A stretch of DNA of 64,000 nt from Siphlonurus alternatus (GCA_949825025.1 OX463785.1:19779971-19843970); one strand, 5' to 3'; numbered from the stretch's first letter, positions 10,467 to 22,627 are shown. Notes: a model not told the origin generated them from the letters alone. Program-made: numbers and translations.

Positions 10467-10786
10467 ATGGAGTATCGACCTCAATTTTTTTTTTTGTCAG
10501 AAATGGATAGAGGGTGCAAAGTTATGCTACCCTGTTTTTTTTTCAGATTTATCGGGAAGTATTTTTAAATAATTATAATATTGAAAGTCTTTTTTGTGAC
10601 GTCACGAGGCGCCTCTCTTTAAGAAAAGGATAGGCCTTGCCGCCGCGTGACGTCACAAAAAGGATTTTCAATATTTTTTTAAAAATACTTCCAGAGTTGT
10701 AAAAAATCTGAAAAAAATCAGGGTAACATAACTTTACATGCTCTATCCATTTCTGCAATAAAAAAATTTTGAGGTCGATACTCCAT
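10467..10786. repeat. Palindromic MITE, family 1
   Basis: Termini ATGGAGTATCGACCTCAA and ATACTCCAT with GTGACGTCACGAGGCG in the core. It lies between first exons A2 and A3. Confidence 0.85.
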
Positions 10787-11015
10787 TGCATGATATTTTT
10801 ATATATTTTATCGTCATTATTATTAATATTACGTTTCCAATTTGAATAAAGTGGTAACAACCAATCCTCTAATCAAATTGAAATAAAATAATACGTAGTT
10901 CATTTAGCAGAAGGGATATTAAACATCAATATTGCTTCTTCATCTTAAATAAATAATGAATTAAAACAATCTGGAGCATGCATGGAATATTATGTCACAA
11001 TTTTATAAAGGAGAA

Positions 11016-11300
11016 ATGGAGTAGCGACCTCAAATTTCTCTATTGTAGAAATGAACAGAGAGTGCAAAGTTATGCTACCTTGATATTTTTTCAGATTTTT
11101 TAGAGTTCGGGAACTATTTTTAAAAGATTTAGAAATTACAGAGAAAGTGACGCCTCTCTTGATAAAATAGGGAACAAAAGAAGCGTGGGTTCAAACCCGA
11201 TATTGGCAAAACTTTACAGCAATACTTCCAGGTTTCCAATAAATCTGAAAAAAAAAATCAGAGTGGCATTACTTTAAATTTTGAGGTCAAAATGCTCTAT
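11016..11300. repeat. Diverged relative of MITE family 1
   Basis: It keeps ATGGAGTAGCGACCTCAA and AGAGTGCAAAGTTATGCTACC at left and a decayed right arm; the centre is replaced by other sequence (AAGAAGCGTGGGTTCAAACC). Confidence 0.6.
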
Positions 11301-11476
11301 TATATTATACAATATACTCTGATTTTTTTTATTATTATTTATTTTTGACACCAATATTGTGCAGAGATGTTTTTGCTTATCATGTATAAATGGATTTGTT
11401 ATATTTTGTGTTCCTATTCATTAAAAATTTATATTAATTACTTTTTATTAAATATTAAAATACTGTTTTCACTCAC

Positions 11477-12337
11477 CTTATTAAGTGGTCCAACACAATT
11501 TGTGACAAGTGAAGAAATTCTATAAATGTTGAACGATATTATAATAATAACTGAACAAAAGGAATACAAAACAGTTTCAGTTGAATCGAATTTGAAAATG
11601 CCTGACAAAATGAAGTAAAAACTCATGACTAGTGTAATTACTTGTCGTAATAAATTAACGATTAAAAATGGACCATACAATTCTTGAAATCTCTCAAAAA
11701 CATCTGACAATTTATCAAATATTTGTCGTAAAAAATAAACGTCACAATTTTTAGTAATTGTTTCATTTGCTGTAAAATATAAACAATTTATAATGTCAAT
11801 TACACTATTTATTTGAAGTTCCAATGAAAAAATCACGATGTCACTTATTATAAATCCTAGAAAACGCATTTCATAATCTAATTTCCAAATTAAATATGAT
11901 ATATCTAGTATTATAATTATAAACTCTATGAACGAATAAGTAAAAGTTCTTTCAAATACACGTTTTTTCACTTTATAAAAAGTTGGCGAATCACAAATTT
12001 TTATTATATTTCCAATGCTATCAATATCTGAAATTAAATTTGTAAAATCACATCTTTTAAAAAGTATAAAATAAATTAAAGCAATTGTAGTTAATGCATT
12101 ACCAAAAACTTGTAATAGATCTGATAAAATTACAAACAAATACTGCGTATCATTAGTATTCCACGAATTTAAAACATCCATATAACATACTTTCAGTGAG
12201 TATATTAATAAAATCGTCACGAGTGTACATAAAAAGTATGAACAAATCTTGTCTGTTTTTTGATAATTTGGCCAAACTCCAGTGCATAAATTCAGTATAT
12301 AAACAGGGTAGAGAATTGTCGATGCTCTTTGCTCCAT
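11477..12337 (-). CDS. Gustatory receptor first exon A3
   Basis: The 287-codon exon begins MEQRASTILYPVYILNLCTG and ends at a phase-0 donor after NCVGPLNK. It shares VWPNYQK, SLELQINSVIDIINCLYFT, FDKLSDVFERFQELYGPFLI and VMSFYFILSG with A2 and A4. Joined to the shared exons it gives 359 residues. There is no stop or frameshift. The middle third (about residues 100-165) varies most between A2-A5, as expected if that part sets ligand choice (inference). Confidence 0.88.
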
Positions 12338-12357
12338 GTTATAACATTACACTAAAG
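12338..12357 (-). promoter_or_regulatory. Conserved box upstream of A3 start
   Basis: TTTAGTGTAATGTTATAAC on the minus strand directly before the ATG, matching A2, A4 and A5. Confidence 0.4.
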
Positions 12358-12491
12358 TTATATTTCGTAATGATAGTATTATAATTTATTCAATATTTCT
12401 TATTATTGATATTTCAATTCAATGTAAACTTATACAGAAGTATCACTTAAATATATTAAAATAATTTTATTACTTCATGTTGTTAACATAA

Positions 12492-12864
12492 GGGTATTAA
12501 GGTATAAGGTACCATGCCCAATATTTAAAAAAAAAAAAAATCCCACACATGAAAATTATGAAACATAAATTAAAATGTTCTCCTCTACATCCCCTATCAG
12601 TGGCTAAAATATCAGACACACAAATTCGATCTAGTTTTCGAATTATAAATTTTTAAAGTTAAGTAATATAAAATGGAGAAATGGAACTTCCATGTTATAT
12701 TAGTCATCAACTTTAAAAATGCATAACTCAAAAACTAGATCGAAAGTTTATACCGGACATTTTAGCCACTGATAGGGGATGTAGAGGAGAACATTTTAAG
12801 ATATATGTTTCATAATTTTCATGTGTGGATTTTTTTTTAACATTGGGCGTGTTACTTTGTACCC
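12492..12864. repeat. Palindromic MITE, related to the element at 1252-1611
   Basis: Arms share AATGTTCTCCTCTACATCCC and TCGATCTAGTTTT with the 1252-1611 element, inverted around 12680. The ends read AGGGTA and TACCCTTAA, close to a TTAA target. Confidence 0.75.
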
Positions 12865-12934
12865 TTAACAGGCAAATAATTGATATTGTTATTAACTTAT
12901 ACAAAAAAATATAAAAAAAATCCTGCAGTTATTC

Positions 12935-13012
12935 CTTGATAACTTGGTCAAATTCCTGAACACAAAATTCAGTATAGTAGAGGTAGAGAATTCGGGTTGC
13001 TCTTTGCTCCAT
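12935..13012 (-). pseudogene. Relic of a gustatory receptor first exon (N-terminus only)
   Basis: From an ATG at 13012 the minus strand reads MEQRATRILYLYYTEFC before breaking frame, and further nucleotides still match the A-type start (TTGACCAAGTTATCAAGGAA for FGQ/W-type VWPNYQ). Only the first 80 bp survive. Confidence 0.75.
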
Positions 13013-13277
13013 TTTATATTATTATGATATTATTTTAGAAAAACAGCAACTTTTAGTGTTATGGTGTCTCTATTTGGCGCTTTTTCATGTTATCCGCACC
13101 ATAAATAACGTTATACTATGTATAGATAACATATTATAATGACGTAATCCATGTTGTACTTTTGTGATTGAATAAACGAATTGAATTTAATAACAATTTG
13201 TGTATCTATTCGTATTGGGTGAAATAATAAATAATATATTTTTTTTTATTAAATATTAAAATATTGTTTCCACTCAC

Positions 13278-14132
13278 CTGATTTAGTGGCCCAACACAAT
13301 TTGTGACAAGTGAAGCAATTCTATAAATGTTGAACGATATAACAATATACACTAAACAAGATCCATAAAAAACAGTTTCAGTTGAATCAATTTTGAAAGT
13401 GCCTGACAAAATGAAGTAAAAACTCATGACTAGTGTAATTACTTGTCGAAGTAAATTAGCAATTAAAAATGGTCCATATAATGATTGAAATCTCTCAAAA
13501 ACATCTGACAATTTATCAAATATTTGTCGCAGAAAATAAACGTCACAATTTTTAGTAATTTTTTCATTTGTTGTAAAATATAAACAATTTATAATTTCAA
13601 TTACACTATTTACTTGAAGTTCTAATGAAAAATTCATTATGTCACTTATTGTAAATCCTAACATTATCATAATCGCTTCATATGTCCAAATTAAATATGA
13701 AAGTGTTACAATTACACATTCTACGAACAAACACATGAAAGTTCTTTTAAATACATGATTTTTCACTTTATAAAATATTGGTGAATCACTAATTTTTATT
13801 TTATTTCCAATGTTATCAATATCTGAAATTAAATTTATAAAATCAAATTTTAAAATAATTTCAAAATAAATTAAAACAGTTATATTTAATGTACTACCAA
13901 TAACCTGTAATAAATGTGATAAAATTACAATCAAATATTGTTTATTATTTGTATACCACGAATCAATTACATATATATAACATGCTGTCATTGAATATAT
14001 TAACAAAACTGTCACGAGTGCATATAAGATGTATGAAAAAATATTGGCTATTTTTTTATAATTTGGCCAAACTCCAGTGCATAAATTCAGTATATAAACA
14101 GGGTAGAGAATTGTCGATGCTCTTTGCTCCAT
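13278..14132 (-). CDS. Gustatory receptor first exon A4
   Basis: The 285-codon exon starts MEQRASTILYPVYILNLCTG and ends at a phase-0 donor after NCVGPLNQ. It shares all landmarks of A2 and A3 (VWPNYKK, SLELQVNSVIEIINCLYFT, VFERFQSLYGPFLIANLLRQ). With the shared exons it yields 357 residues. The last 100 residues are nearly the same as in A2 and A3, the central part differs. It is intact. Confidence 0.88.
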
Positions 14133-14153
14133 GATATCACATTACACTAAAAT
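14133..14153 (-). promoter_or_regulatory. Conserved box upstream of A4 start
   Basis: TTTTAGTGTAATGTGATATC on the minus strand directly before the ATG; two bases differ from the A2, A3 and A5 copies. Confidence 0.4.
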
Positions 14154-14444
14154 TATATTTCGTAATGATGGCTTACTTGGTAGTAATGTATAATGTATAT
14201 TATACATTTCTTAATACTATTGATTTTTTAATGTAATGTATATACTTATATTGAAGTATCACTTATATAAATTGTATTTTTGTATTAATTTATATTGTCA
14301 CTAACAATAAAATAATTTATTAATAATATACGTCAAAATAGAAAAAAATATAACACACATATGAAAATACGAAGAAATAAATTAAAAATTTTATATACCA
14401 GTAAATTTTATTTTATATCTAATTTTACTCTTAATGGAAAACCT

Positions 14445-14782
14445 ACATGAAATTTTTTTAATGCAGAAATTAATAGAAGGTACCAAATTATACTTCTGAA
14501 TTTTTTCAGATTTTTTTTTTTTTAGCTCCGAAATTATTTTTAAGTAATTATTGAAAGTTCTGTAAGTTAAATTGGCATCCCTGAATCCTTAATAAAACCA
14601 TTTTTATTAGACCTAGAGCCTAGACGTCTATTGACGCCTCCAGGAGGCATAGCCACACTTTCAATAATTATTTAAAAATAGTTCTGCGACTAAAAAAAAT
14701 TTGAAAAAATTCAAAGTATTATAATTTTATACCCTCTATTCATTTATGCAATAGAAAAATTTCATGCAGGTTTATATCCATT
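14445..14782. repeat. Palindromic repeat, distant family 1 relative
   Basis: Inverted arms with TTTAATGCAGAAATTAATAG at left and ATTCATTTATGCAATAG at right, axis near 14610. The CRE core seen in family 1 is replaced by TAGACGTCTA. Confidence 0.6.
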
Positions 14783-14851
14783 GATCAGTGAGATTTATGC
14801 TTATTTAATGTGAATGGGATATTTTTTTCCACCATGCAATTGAGCAATAAT

Positions 14852-15004
14852 GGGCGCGATTCACGAAGCAATTAACCAGGTTTCTAACCACATTTAGCTT
14901 AACCACGTTTAACTGTACCTGTTTTACGTGTTAAACCACCTTAGTTAAACGTGGTTAAGCTAAACATGGTTAGAAACGTGGCTAACTGCTTCGTGAATCG
15001 CACC
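14852..15004. repeat. Palindromic MITE, family 2
   Basis: GCGATTCACGAAGCAATTAA at left is mirrored at right; inner GTTTAGCTTAACCACGTTTA also repeats inverted. Relatives: 24404-24550, 26271-26398, 39006-39170. Confidence 0.85.
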
Positions 15005-15136
15005 CTATATGTATATATTAATTCATTTTTTTGGGGTGTATGTGTATTTTTTCTCACTAAATATTCATAATAATATTAATATGCTATATGTAAGAGATTA
15101 TTTTTTATTGAATAGTTAAATAATGTTTCAACTTAC

Positions 15137-15980
15137 CTGATTTAGTGGCCCAACACAATTTGTGACAAGTGAAAAAATTCTATAAATGTTGAATGATATT
15201 ATGATATACATCAACAAAGAGGGGAACAATACATTTTCAGAATTGATTCTGAAGGTGCCTGACAAAATGAAGTAAAAACTCATAACTAGCACAATAACTC
15301 CCCGTAGTAAAGTAGCGATAATAAATGGTCCATATAATGATTGAAATCTCTCAAATATGTCTGACAATTCATCAAATATTTGTCGTAAAAAATAAACGTC
15401 ACAATTTTTAGTAATTTTTTCATTTGTTGTAAAATATAAACAATTTATAATTTCAATTACACTAATTATTTGAAGTTCTAATGAAAATATCATTACATCA
15501 CTTATTGTAAATAATAGCATACTCATCTCATATGTCCAAATTAAATATGATAATATTAAAATTACGCAATCTACGAATAAATAAATGAAAATCCTTTTAA
15601 ATACAAGTTTTTTCACTATAAAATGTTGATGATTTGCTTATTTTTATTTTATTTCCAATTTTATCAATATCTGATATTAAATTTGTAAAATCAAATCTTG
15701 AAAAAAGTAAAAAATAAACTAAAAGAATTGTCGCTAATGTATTAGCAAGAACTTGAAATAGATCTGATAAAATTACAATCAAATTTTGTTTATTATTTGA
15801 ATTCCATGAATCTATAACATATATATAACATACTTTTAGTGAGTATATTAAATAAACTATGATGATTGCATATAAAAAGTATGAACAAATTTTTGCTATT
15901 TTTTTATAATTTGGCCAAACTCCAGTGCATAAATTCAGTATATAAGCAGGGTAGAGAATTGACGATGATCTTTGCTCCAT
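15137..15980 (-). pseudogene. Gustatory receptor first exon A5, one 2-bp frameshift
   Basis: The exon begins MEQRSSSILYPAYILNLCTG at 15980 and ends at a phase-0 donor (CAG|gtaagt) after NCVGPLNQ. Two long open frames meet near 15615: the first runs to STFYSEK, the second from MKKLVFKRIFIYLF. Compared with A4, two bases (AA of the K codon in FYKVK) are missing at the join. Everything else, including the donor and upstream box, is intact. It is either a very young pseudogene or a sequencing error in an A-run; if the two bases are present it is a fifth usable first exon. Confidence 0.8.
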
Positions 15981-16002
15981 GTTATATAACATTACACTAA
16001 AG
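15981..16002 (-). promoter_or_regulatory. Conserved box upstream of A5 start
   Basis: TTTAGTGTAATGTTATATAAC on the minus strand directly before the ATG, as in A2-A4. Confidence 0.4.
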
Positions 16003-17192
16003 TTATTTTTAATGATGCGGTACTCGATAGTATGTATTATTTAATTTATTCAATATTTCTTAACACTAATATTATTGATATTTTAATGCATCATGATTAA
16101 ATTATAAAAACTTATAATCTATAAGGTGTTTTCACTTAAATGTATTAAATTATTTGTATTATTTATGATTTATAACAAATCGATGATATACACGCATGAA
16201 AAATAAAACTTGAATATGAATTTTAAAACTCCTTAAATATACATTATCATATGTTTATAAATATTTGTTTGAAATATTTATTTAGTAAAACAATTCAAAA
16301 TACCCATTTTTGTGATATATGAATTTGCAAGCGGAGTATTATTATAGTTTTGTTTAAAGGTCATAGCTTTTGTGGCCGGGTCTCTTCCAAACTGGCCTAT
16401 AGCAATAGAGGACGTTCTATCACTTCTATCAAAACCTATAATGTAAAAAAAAATCAGATTTTTTTTTTTAAATTTTTTAGAGGAAAATTAGTAGTTCTTG
16501 ATTCATTATCAGAAGACCCCTCAATGGGGGGGTAGGAGATGGTTTCAAATTGGTTGCATTAATAGTTATGAGATAAATGTTCAAATTTTCAAATTTTCTA
16601 ACATGGTGGCTTATAAATGGAGAAAATTTTCTCGCCGGGGGAACATTTGAAGCCTCCATATCCATCCCAGGTTTCACCTGATTGTGGTTGAGCCCATTGT
16701 GGCCTATATCATTACAAATGAAAAAGAAACTACCTTATTTACGTAACTTCCGGCAATGGACAATACGATTGAATTTTTTATTACAGATATTAAAAGAATT
16801 TTTTTCATTATAATGCTCTGATTTATTTTAGAGCCAGGGAATTATTTTTTAAAAAATTATTGAAAGTACAGAGAGAGGTGTCAATAGTCGTCACTTTTTT
16901 AATAAGAAACTATATTTATTACCAATAACATTATATATATTGTTATGTATAACTATATGCCAACATCAGCTTTCATACTTTTGTCAACTTGGCGCCGTTT
17001 ACTTAGTGCGCATTACCTCTCTGATCTTATTTCCCATCATGCTTTGCAGTTTCCTGTAAGAAGAATCATGACCATCATCTAGCCATCATGGAGTTTCTGA
17101 TACTCCAGTTCTATTAAAGTTATTTAAGTATGTATCTATCTCTGCGTGTAATAAACTTGTTAATATGAACTCCTATCTTCTCATTTCAACTT
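16003..17192. repeat. Gene-free stretch with transposon relics
   Basis: From 16350 to about 16680 lies a repeat whose inverted counterpart is at 32045-32600 (shared features: the AAGACCCCT plus G-run block, and ACATGGTGGCTTATAAATGG). At 16784-16910 is a decayed left arm of MITE family 1 (AGCCAGGGAATTATTTTT). No gene is seen. Confidence 0.55.
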
Positions 17193-20100
17193 AGGATCCA
17201 ATTACATGACGTCAGGTGTTTTCAGCATGATCGAGCTAAAATTAGAAGTTTTGGTTTTGTCAAGTTTTGCCGTTTTCACTGTTTTGAAGTTTAAGGCCTC
17301 AAAATTCGGCTCTTTTGTTGATGATTGAATCTTATAAATTCCTCCATATTTGAACTCCTAGGGTCCAAGTACATGACGTCAGGTGTTTTCAGCATGATCG
17401 AGCTAATATTAGAAGTTTTGGTTTTGTCAAGTTTTGCCGATTTCACTGTTTTGAAGTTTAAGGCCTCAAAATCAAGCTCTTTTGTTTATGATTGAATCTT
17501 ATAAATTCTTCCATATTCAAACTCCTAGGGTCCAATTACATGACGTCAGGTGTTTTCAGCATGATCGAGTTAAAATTAGAAGTTTTGGTTTGTCAAGTTT
17601 TGCCGTTTTCACTGTTTTGAAGTTTAAGGCCTCAAAATCCGGCTTTTTTGTTTGTTATTGAATCTTATAAATTCCTTCATATTTGAATTCCTAGGGTCCA
17701 ATTATATGACGTCAGGTGTTTTCAGCATGATCGAGCTAAAATCAGAAGTTTTGATTATGTCAAGTTTTGCCGTTATCACTGTTTTAAAGATTAAGGCCTC
17801 AAAATCCGGCTCTTTTGTTTATGATTGTTTCTTATAAATTCCTCCATATTTGAACTCCTAGGGTCCAATTACATGACGTCAGGTGTTTTCAGCATGATCG
17901 AGCTAAGATTAGAAGTTTTGGTTTTGTCAAGTTTTGCCGATTTCACTGTTTTGTAGTGTAAGACCTCAAAATCCGGCTTTTTTGTTTGTGATTAAATCTT
18001 CAAAATTCCTTCATATTCAAACTCCTAGGGTCCAATTACATGACGTCAGGTGTTTTCAGCATGATCGAGCTAAAATTAGAAGTTTTGGTTTTGTCAAGTT
18101 TTGCCGTTTTCACTGTTTTGAAGTTTAAGGCCTCAAAATCCGGATTTTTGTTTGTGATTGCATCTTCAAAATTCCTTCATATTCAAACTCCTAGGGTCCA
18201 ATTACATGACGTCAGGTGTTTTCAGCATGATCGAGCTAAAAATAGAAGTTTTGGTTTTGTCAAGTTTTGCCGATTTCACTGTTTTGAAGTGTAAGGCCTC
18301 AAAATCCGGCTCTTTTGTTTATGATTGAATCTTATAAATTCCTCCATATTTGAACTCCTAGGGTCCAATTACATGACGTCAGGTGTTTTCAGCATGATCG
18401 AGCTAAAATTAGAAGTTTTGGTTTTGTCAAGTTTTGCCGATTTCACTGTTTTGTAGTGTAAGGCCTCAAAATCCGGCTTTTTTGTTTGTGATTAAATCTT
18501 CAAAATTCCTTCATATTTAAACTCCTAGGGTCCAATTACATGACGTCAGGTGTTTTCAGCATGATCGAGCTAAAATTAGAAGTTTTGGTTTTGTCAAGTT
18601 TTGCCGATTTCACTGTTTTGTAGTGTAAGGCCTCAAAATCCGGCTTTTTTGTTTGTGATTAAATCTTCAAAATTCCTTCATATTCAAACTCCTAGGGTCC
18701 AATTACATGACGTCAGGTGTTTTCAGCATGATCGAGCTAAAATTAGAAGTTTTGGTTTTGTCAAGTTTTGCCGTTTTCACTGTTTTGAAGTTTAAGGCCT
18801 CAAAATCCGCCTCTTTTGTTTATGATTGAATCTTATAAATTCCTCCATATTTGAACTCCTAGGGTCCAATTACATGACGTCAGGTGTTTTCAGCATGATC
18901 GAGCTAAAATTAGAAGTTTTGGTTTTGTCAAGTTTTGCCGATTTCACTGTTTTGTAGTGTAAGGCCTCAAAATCCGGCTTTTTTGTTTGTGATTAAATCT
19001 TCAAAATTCCTTCATTTTCAAACTCCTAGGGTCCAATTGCATGACGTCAGGTGTTTTCAGCATGATCGAGCTAAAATTAGAAGTTTTGGTTTTGTCAAGT
19101 TTTGCCGATTTCACTGTTTTGTAGTGTAAGGCCTCAAAATCCGGCTTTTTTGTTTGTGATTAAATCTTCAAAATTCCTTCATATTCAAACTCCTAGGGTC
19201 CAATTACATGACGTCAGGTGTTTTCAGCATGATCGAGCTAAAATTAGAAGTTTTGGTTTTGTCAAGTTTTGCCGTTTTCACTGTTTTGAAGTTTAAGGCC
19301 CCAAAATCTGGCTTTTTTGTTTGTGTTTGAATCGTCAAAATTCCTTCATAATTAACTCCTAGGATCCAATTACATGACGTCAGGTGTTTTCAGCATGATC
19401 GAGCTAAAATTAGAATTTTTGGTTTTGTCATGTTTTGCCGTTTTCACTGTTTTGAAGTTTAAGGTCTCAAAATACCGGCTTTTTTGTTTGTGATAGAATC
19501 TTCAAAATTCTTTCATATTCAAACTCCTAAAGTCCAATTACATGACGTCAGGTGTTTTCAGCATGATCGAGCTAAAATTAGAAGTTTTGGTTTTGTCAAG
19601 TTTTGCCGTTTTCACTGTTTTGAAGTTTAAGGCCTCAAAATCCGGCTTTTTTGTTTGTGATTGAATCGTCAAAATTCCTTCATATTCAAACTCCTAGGGT
19701 CCAATTACATGACGCCAGGTGTTTTCAGCATGATCAAGCTAAAATTAGAAGTTTTGGTTTTGTCAAGTTTTGCCGTTTTCACTGTTTTGAAGTTTAAGGC
19801 CTCAAAATCCGGCTTTTTTGTTTGTGATTGCATCTTCAAAATTCCTTCATATTCAAACTCCTAGGGTCCAATTACATGACGCCAGGTGTTTTCAGCATGA
19901 TCAAGCTAAAATTAGAAGTTTTGGTTTTGTCAAGTTTTGCCGTTTTCACTGTTTTGAAGTTTAAGGCCTCAAAATCCGGCTCTATTGTTTATGATTGAAT
20001 CTTATAAATTCCTCCACATTTGAACTCCTAGGGTCCAAGTACATGACGTCAGGTGTTTTCAGCATGATCGAGCTAAAAATAGAAGTTTTGGTTTTGTCAA

Positions 20101-22618
20101 GTTTTGCCGATTTCACTGTTTTGAAGTTTAAGGCCTCAAAATCCGGCTCTTTTGTTTATGATTGAATCTTATAAATTCCTCCATATTTGAACTCCTAGGG
20201 TCCAATTACATGACGTCAGGTGTTTTCAGCATGATCGAGCTAAAATTAGAAGTTTTGGTTTTGTCAAGTTTTGCCGATTTCACTGTTTTGTAGTGTAAGG
20301 CCTCAAAATCCGGCTTTTTTGTTTGTGATTAAATCTTCAAAATTCTTTCATATTCAAACTCCTAAAGTCCAATTACATGACGTCAGGTGTTTTCAGCATG
20401 ATCGAGCTAAAATTAGAAGTTTTGGTTTTGTCAAGTTTTGCCGTTTTCACTGTTTTGAAGTTTAAGGCCTCAAAATCCGGCTTTTTTGTTTGTGATTGAA
20501 TCGTCAAAATTCCTTCATATTCAAACTCCTAGGGTCCAATTACATGACGCCAGGTGTTTTCAGCATGATCAAGCTAAAATTAGAAGTTTTGGTTTTGTCA
20601 AGTTTTGCCGTTTTCACTGTTTTGAAGTTTAAGGCCTCAAAATCCGGCTTTTTTGTTTGTGATTGCATCTTCAAAATTCCTTCATATTCAAACTCCTAGG
20701 GTCCAATTACATGACGCCAGGTGTTTTCAGCATGATCAAGCTAAAATTAGAAGTTTTGGTTTTGTCAAGTTTTGCCGTTTTCACTGTTTTGAAGTTTAAG
20801 GCCTCAAAATCCGGCTCTATTGTTTATGATTGAATCTTATAAATTCCTCCACATTTGAACTCCTAGGGTCCAAGTACATGACGTCAGGTGTTTTCAGCAT
20901 GATCGAGCTAAAAATAGAAGTTTTGGTTTTGTCAAGTTTTGCCGATTTCACTGTTTTGAAGTTTAAGGCCTCAAAATCCGGCTCTTTTGTTTATGATTGA
21001 ATCTTATAAATTCCTCCATATTTGAACTCCTAGGGTCCAATTACATGACGTCAGGTGTTTTCAGCATGATCGAGCTAAAATTAGAAGTTTTGGTTTTGTC
21101 AAGTTTTGCCGATTTCACTGTTTTGTAGTGTAAGGCCTCAAAATCCGGCTTTTTTGTTTGTGATTAAATCTTCAAAATTCCTTCATATTCAAACTCCTAG
21201 GGTCCAATTACATGACGTCAGGTGTTTTCAGCATGATCGAGCTAAAATTAGAAGTTTTGGTTTTGTCAAGTTTTGCCGATTTCACTGTTTTGAAGTTTAA
21301 GGCCTCAAAATCCGGCTTTTTTGTTTGTGATTAAATCTTCAAAATTCCTTCATATTCAAACTCCTAGGGTCCAATTACATGACGTCAGGTGTTTTCAGCA
21401 TGATCGAGCTAAAATTAGAAGGTTTGGTTTTGTCAAGTTTTGCCGTTTTCACTGTTTTGAAGTTTAAGGCCCCAAAATCCGGCTTTTTTGTTTGTGTTTG
21501 AATCGTCAAAATTCCTTCATAATTAACTCCTAGGATCCAATTACATGACGTCAGGTGTTTTCAGCATGATCGAGCTAAAATTAGAATTTTTGGTTTTGTC
21601 ATGTTTTGCCGTTTTCACTGTTTTGAAGTTTAAGGTCTCAAAATACCGGCTTTTTTGTTTGTGATTGAATCTTCAAAATTCTTTCATATTCAAACTCCTA
21701 AAGTCCAATTACATGACGTCAGGTGTTTTCAGCATGATCGAGCTAAAATTAGAAGTTTTGGTTTTGTCAAGTTTTGCCGTTTTCACTGTTTTGAAGTTTA
21801 AGGCCTCAAAATCCGGCTTTTTTGTTTGTGATTGAATCGTCAAAATTCCTTCATATTCAAACTCCTAGGGTCCAATTACATGACGCCAGGTGTTTTCAGC
21901 ATGATCAAGCTAAAATTAGAAGTTTTGGTTTTGTCAAGTTTTGCCGTTTTCACTGTTTTGAAGTTTAAGGCCTCAAAATCCGGCTCTATTGTTTATGATT
22001 GAATCTTATAAATTCCTCCACATTTGAACTCCTAGGGTCCAAGTACATGACGTCAGGTGTTTTCAGCATGATCGAGCTAATATTAGAAGTTTTGGTTTTG
22101 TCAAGTTTTGCCGATTTCACTGTTTTGAAGTTTAAGGCCTCAAAATCAAGCTCTTTTGTTTATGATTGAATCTTATAAATTCCTCCATATTTGAACTCCT
22201 AGGGTCCAATTACATGACGTCAGGTGTTTTCAGCATGATCGAGTTAAAATTAGAAGTTTTGGTTTGTCAAGTTTTGCCGTTTTCACTGTTTTGAAGTTTA
22301 AGGCCTCAAAATCCGGCTTTTTTGTTTGTTATTGAATCTTCAAAATTCCTTCATATTTGAACTCCTAGGATCCAATTACATGACGTCAGGTGTTTTCAGC
22401 ATGATCGAGCTAAAATTAGAAGTTTTGGTTTTGTCAAGTTTTGCCGTTTTCACTGTTTTGAAGTTTAAGGCCTCAAAATCCGGCTTTTTTGTTTGTGACT
22501 GAATCTTTAAAATTCCTTTATATTTAAGCTCCTAGGGTCCAATTACATGACGTCAGATGTTTTCAGCATGATCGAGCTAAAATTAGAAGTTTTGGTTTTG
22601 TCAAGTTTTGCCGATTTA
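17193..22618. repeat. Satellite array, about 32 units of 167 bp
   Basis: A head-to-tail array whose unit contains CCAATTACATGACGTCAGG, CAGCATGATCGAGCTAAAAT, TCAAGTTTTGCCG and TTTAAGGCCTCAAAATCCGG. Spacing between the same sites is 167 bp, with a few 166-bp units. Two subtypes alternate: one with CTTCAAAATTCCTTCATA, one with CTTATAAATTCCTCCATA. Most units hold the CRE palindrome TGACGTCA; several carry TGACGCCA instead. An 835-bp block (five units) at 19661-20495 is repeated at 20496-21330. Short plus-strand frames inside it are by-products of the periodicity, not genes. Confidence 0.97.
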
Positions 22619-22627
22619 GCTGGTGGG

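Noticed and set aside
17652..21300. Many 60-84 codon plus-strand frames repeated every 167 bp or a multiple
   Set aside because: They arise from the satellite period, start and stop at the same place in each unit, and show no protein-level features. Not genes.
17193..22618. CRISPR-like array
   Set aside because: The units are contiguous 167-bp tandem copies with no unique spacers, in a eukaryotic genome; this is a satellite.
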